Assembly (NCBI GenBank): GCA_036154955.1
Contig: JAYZWL010000060.1
Location: 62,001-126,000 of the forward strand
Length of the DNA stretch: 64,000 bases
DNA from: Albimonas sp036154955
GTDB taxonomy: Bacteria > Pseudomonadota > Alphaproteobacteria > Rhodobacterales > Rhodobacteraceae
Reading direction: 5' to 3'
In this document: positions 63,518-64,000 of the stretch, piece after piece
How the letters are laid out: every line of letters starts with the position of its first letter
How positions within the stretch are numbered: position 1 is the stretch's first letter
The notes under the pieces: model-generated
The model's input: only the letters and a program-made list of their open reading frames with translations
The model's database searches: none
Told to the model about the DNA's origin: nothing
Translations under genes and position numbers: made by a program

Positions 63518-64000
63518 ATGCACCCGAATCCCGCCTATCGCAAAGCCGACGACGCCGCGAATCTCGCCTTCGCCCGCGCCCGCGGTTTCGGGATCCTGAC
63601 CGCGGCCGGCGCGGCCGATCCGCAGGGGTTCCCGCTGCTCTCCCACATCCCCTTCGTGCTGTCCGACGACGGGACGCGGGCGGAACTGCACCTCGTGCGC
63701 TCCAACCCGCTGGCCCGCGCCCTGACCGCAGGGCCCCTGCCCGCCGCCATCGCGGTGTCGGGGCCCGACGGCTACATCTCGCCGGACTGGTATGGCGACC
63801 CGCAGCAGGTGCCGACCTGGAACTACGTCGCCGTGCACCTGCGCGGCGTGCTGCGGCTGGAGCCGCAGGCGGCGCTGGAAGGGTTCCTCGACCGGCTGTC
63901 CGACCGGTTCGAGACCGCGATCCCGGACAAGAAACCGTGGAAGATGTCGAAGATGGATCGCGGCGCGCTCGACAAGCTGCTGCGGATGATCGTGCCGGCG
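63518..64000 (+). CDS. FMN-binding negative transcriptional regulator (PaiB-like), partial
   Basis: The first 161 residues of a PaiB-family flavin-binding split-barrel protein, cut by the window end. Family pattern: MHPNPAYRKADD at the start, FGILTAAG, LLSHIPFVL, VSGPDGYISPDWYG and VPTWNYVAVHLRG. PaiB proteins are described as FMN-binding regulators of protease and sporulation genes in Bacillus; the role in alphaproteobacteria is unclear. ATG 63518 follows CAGGAG 7 bases upstream. Confidence 0.9.
   Translation, partial: MHPNPAYRKADDAANLAFARARGFGILTAAGAADPQGFPLLSHIPFVLSDDGTRAELHLVRSNPLARALTAGPLPAAIAVSGPDGYISPDWYGDPQQVPTWNYVAVHLRGVLRLEPQAALEGFLDRLSDRFETAIPDKKPWKMSKMDRGALDKLLRMIVPA

Overview
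The window is 64 kb of very GC-rich DNA with almost no non-coding space. Protein features point to an alphaproteobacterium of the Rhodobacterales (Paracoccaceae-like). The evidence is the gene order holA/parB/parA/rsmG/mnmG/mnmE/rho/hemJ/hemE, the order ppsR/maf/aroE/coaE/dnaQ/secB, TimA/Smr, a VPLPA-CTERM protein, a DUF1127 protein and an RTX metalloprotease. No tRNA, rRNA, CRISPR array or insertion sequence was recognised.

Layout. 1-614 holds the start of an outer-membrane porin. 986-5847 is a forward run of a DUF3576 lipoprotein, leuS, lptE and holA. 5855-14367 is a reverse run of parB, parA, rsmG, mnmG, mnmE, rho, hemJ and hemE. Two perfect 16-bp parS palindromes lie in it, one inside rsmG and one over the mnmG start codon. 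14368-14840 is the likely chromosomal replication origin: a cluster of DnaA-box-like sites and an 11-bp-stem palindrome between the divergent genes hemE and ppsR, as at Caulobacter Cori. Transcription leads away from it on both sides. 14841-18518 is the tightly overlapping forward operon ppsR-maf-aroE-coaE-dnaQ. Then come an MHYT-GGDEF-EAL protein, secB, fxsA, timA, an Smr protein, dapB and an M20 peptidase.

26480-39471 holds an unknown lipoprotein, a HerA-like ATPase, a dicarboxylate/amino-acid symporter, a crotonase, rnhA, a LysE exporter, a methyltransferase, ispH, and an RND efflux pair (adaptor plus 1081-residue pump). 39644-43635 is the most unusual part. It is a three-gene unit of an ABC-exporter-like membrane protein that has lost every ATPase motif and carries a long insertion, a cyclic-nucleotide-binding protein with an intact phosphate-binding cassette, and a metallo-beta-lactamase-fold hydrolase. 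After it come a VPLPA-CTERM protein and a reverse peptide/nickel-type ABC importer set (binding protein, two permeases, double ATPase) with a GNAT and a small membrane protein between its genes.

51188-64000 holds DUF1127, lepA, DUF2867, nitroreductase, VOC, a low-molecular-weight tyrosine phosphatase divergent from a SIRT5-like sirtuin, a copper chaperone with a small secreted Cys protein, rpmB, a serralysin-like RTX protease, meaB, a cupin, mtnA and the start of a PaiB-like FMN protein.

A roughly 75-bp inverted-repeat element occurs four times (about 18584, 27031, 56669 and 60038). Every copy lies between the 3' ends of two convergent genes, which suggests a genome-wide repeat with a role at operon ends.
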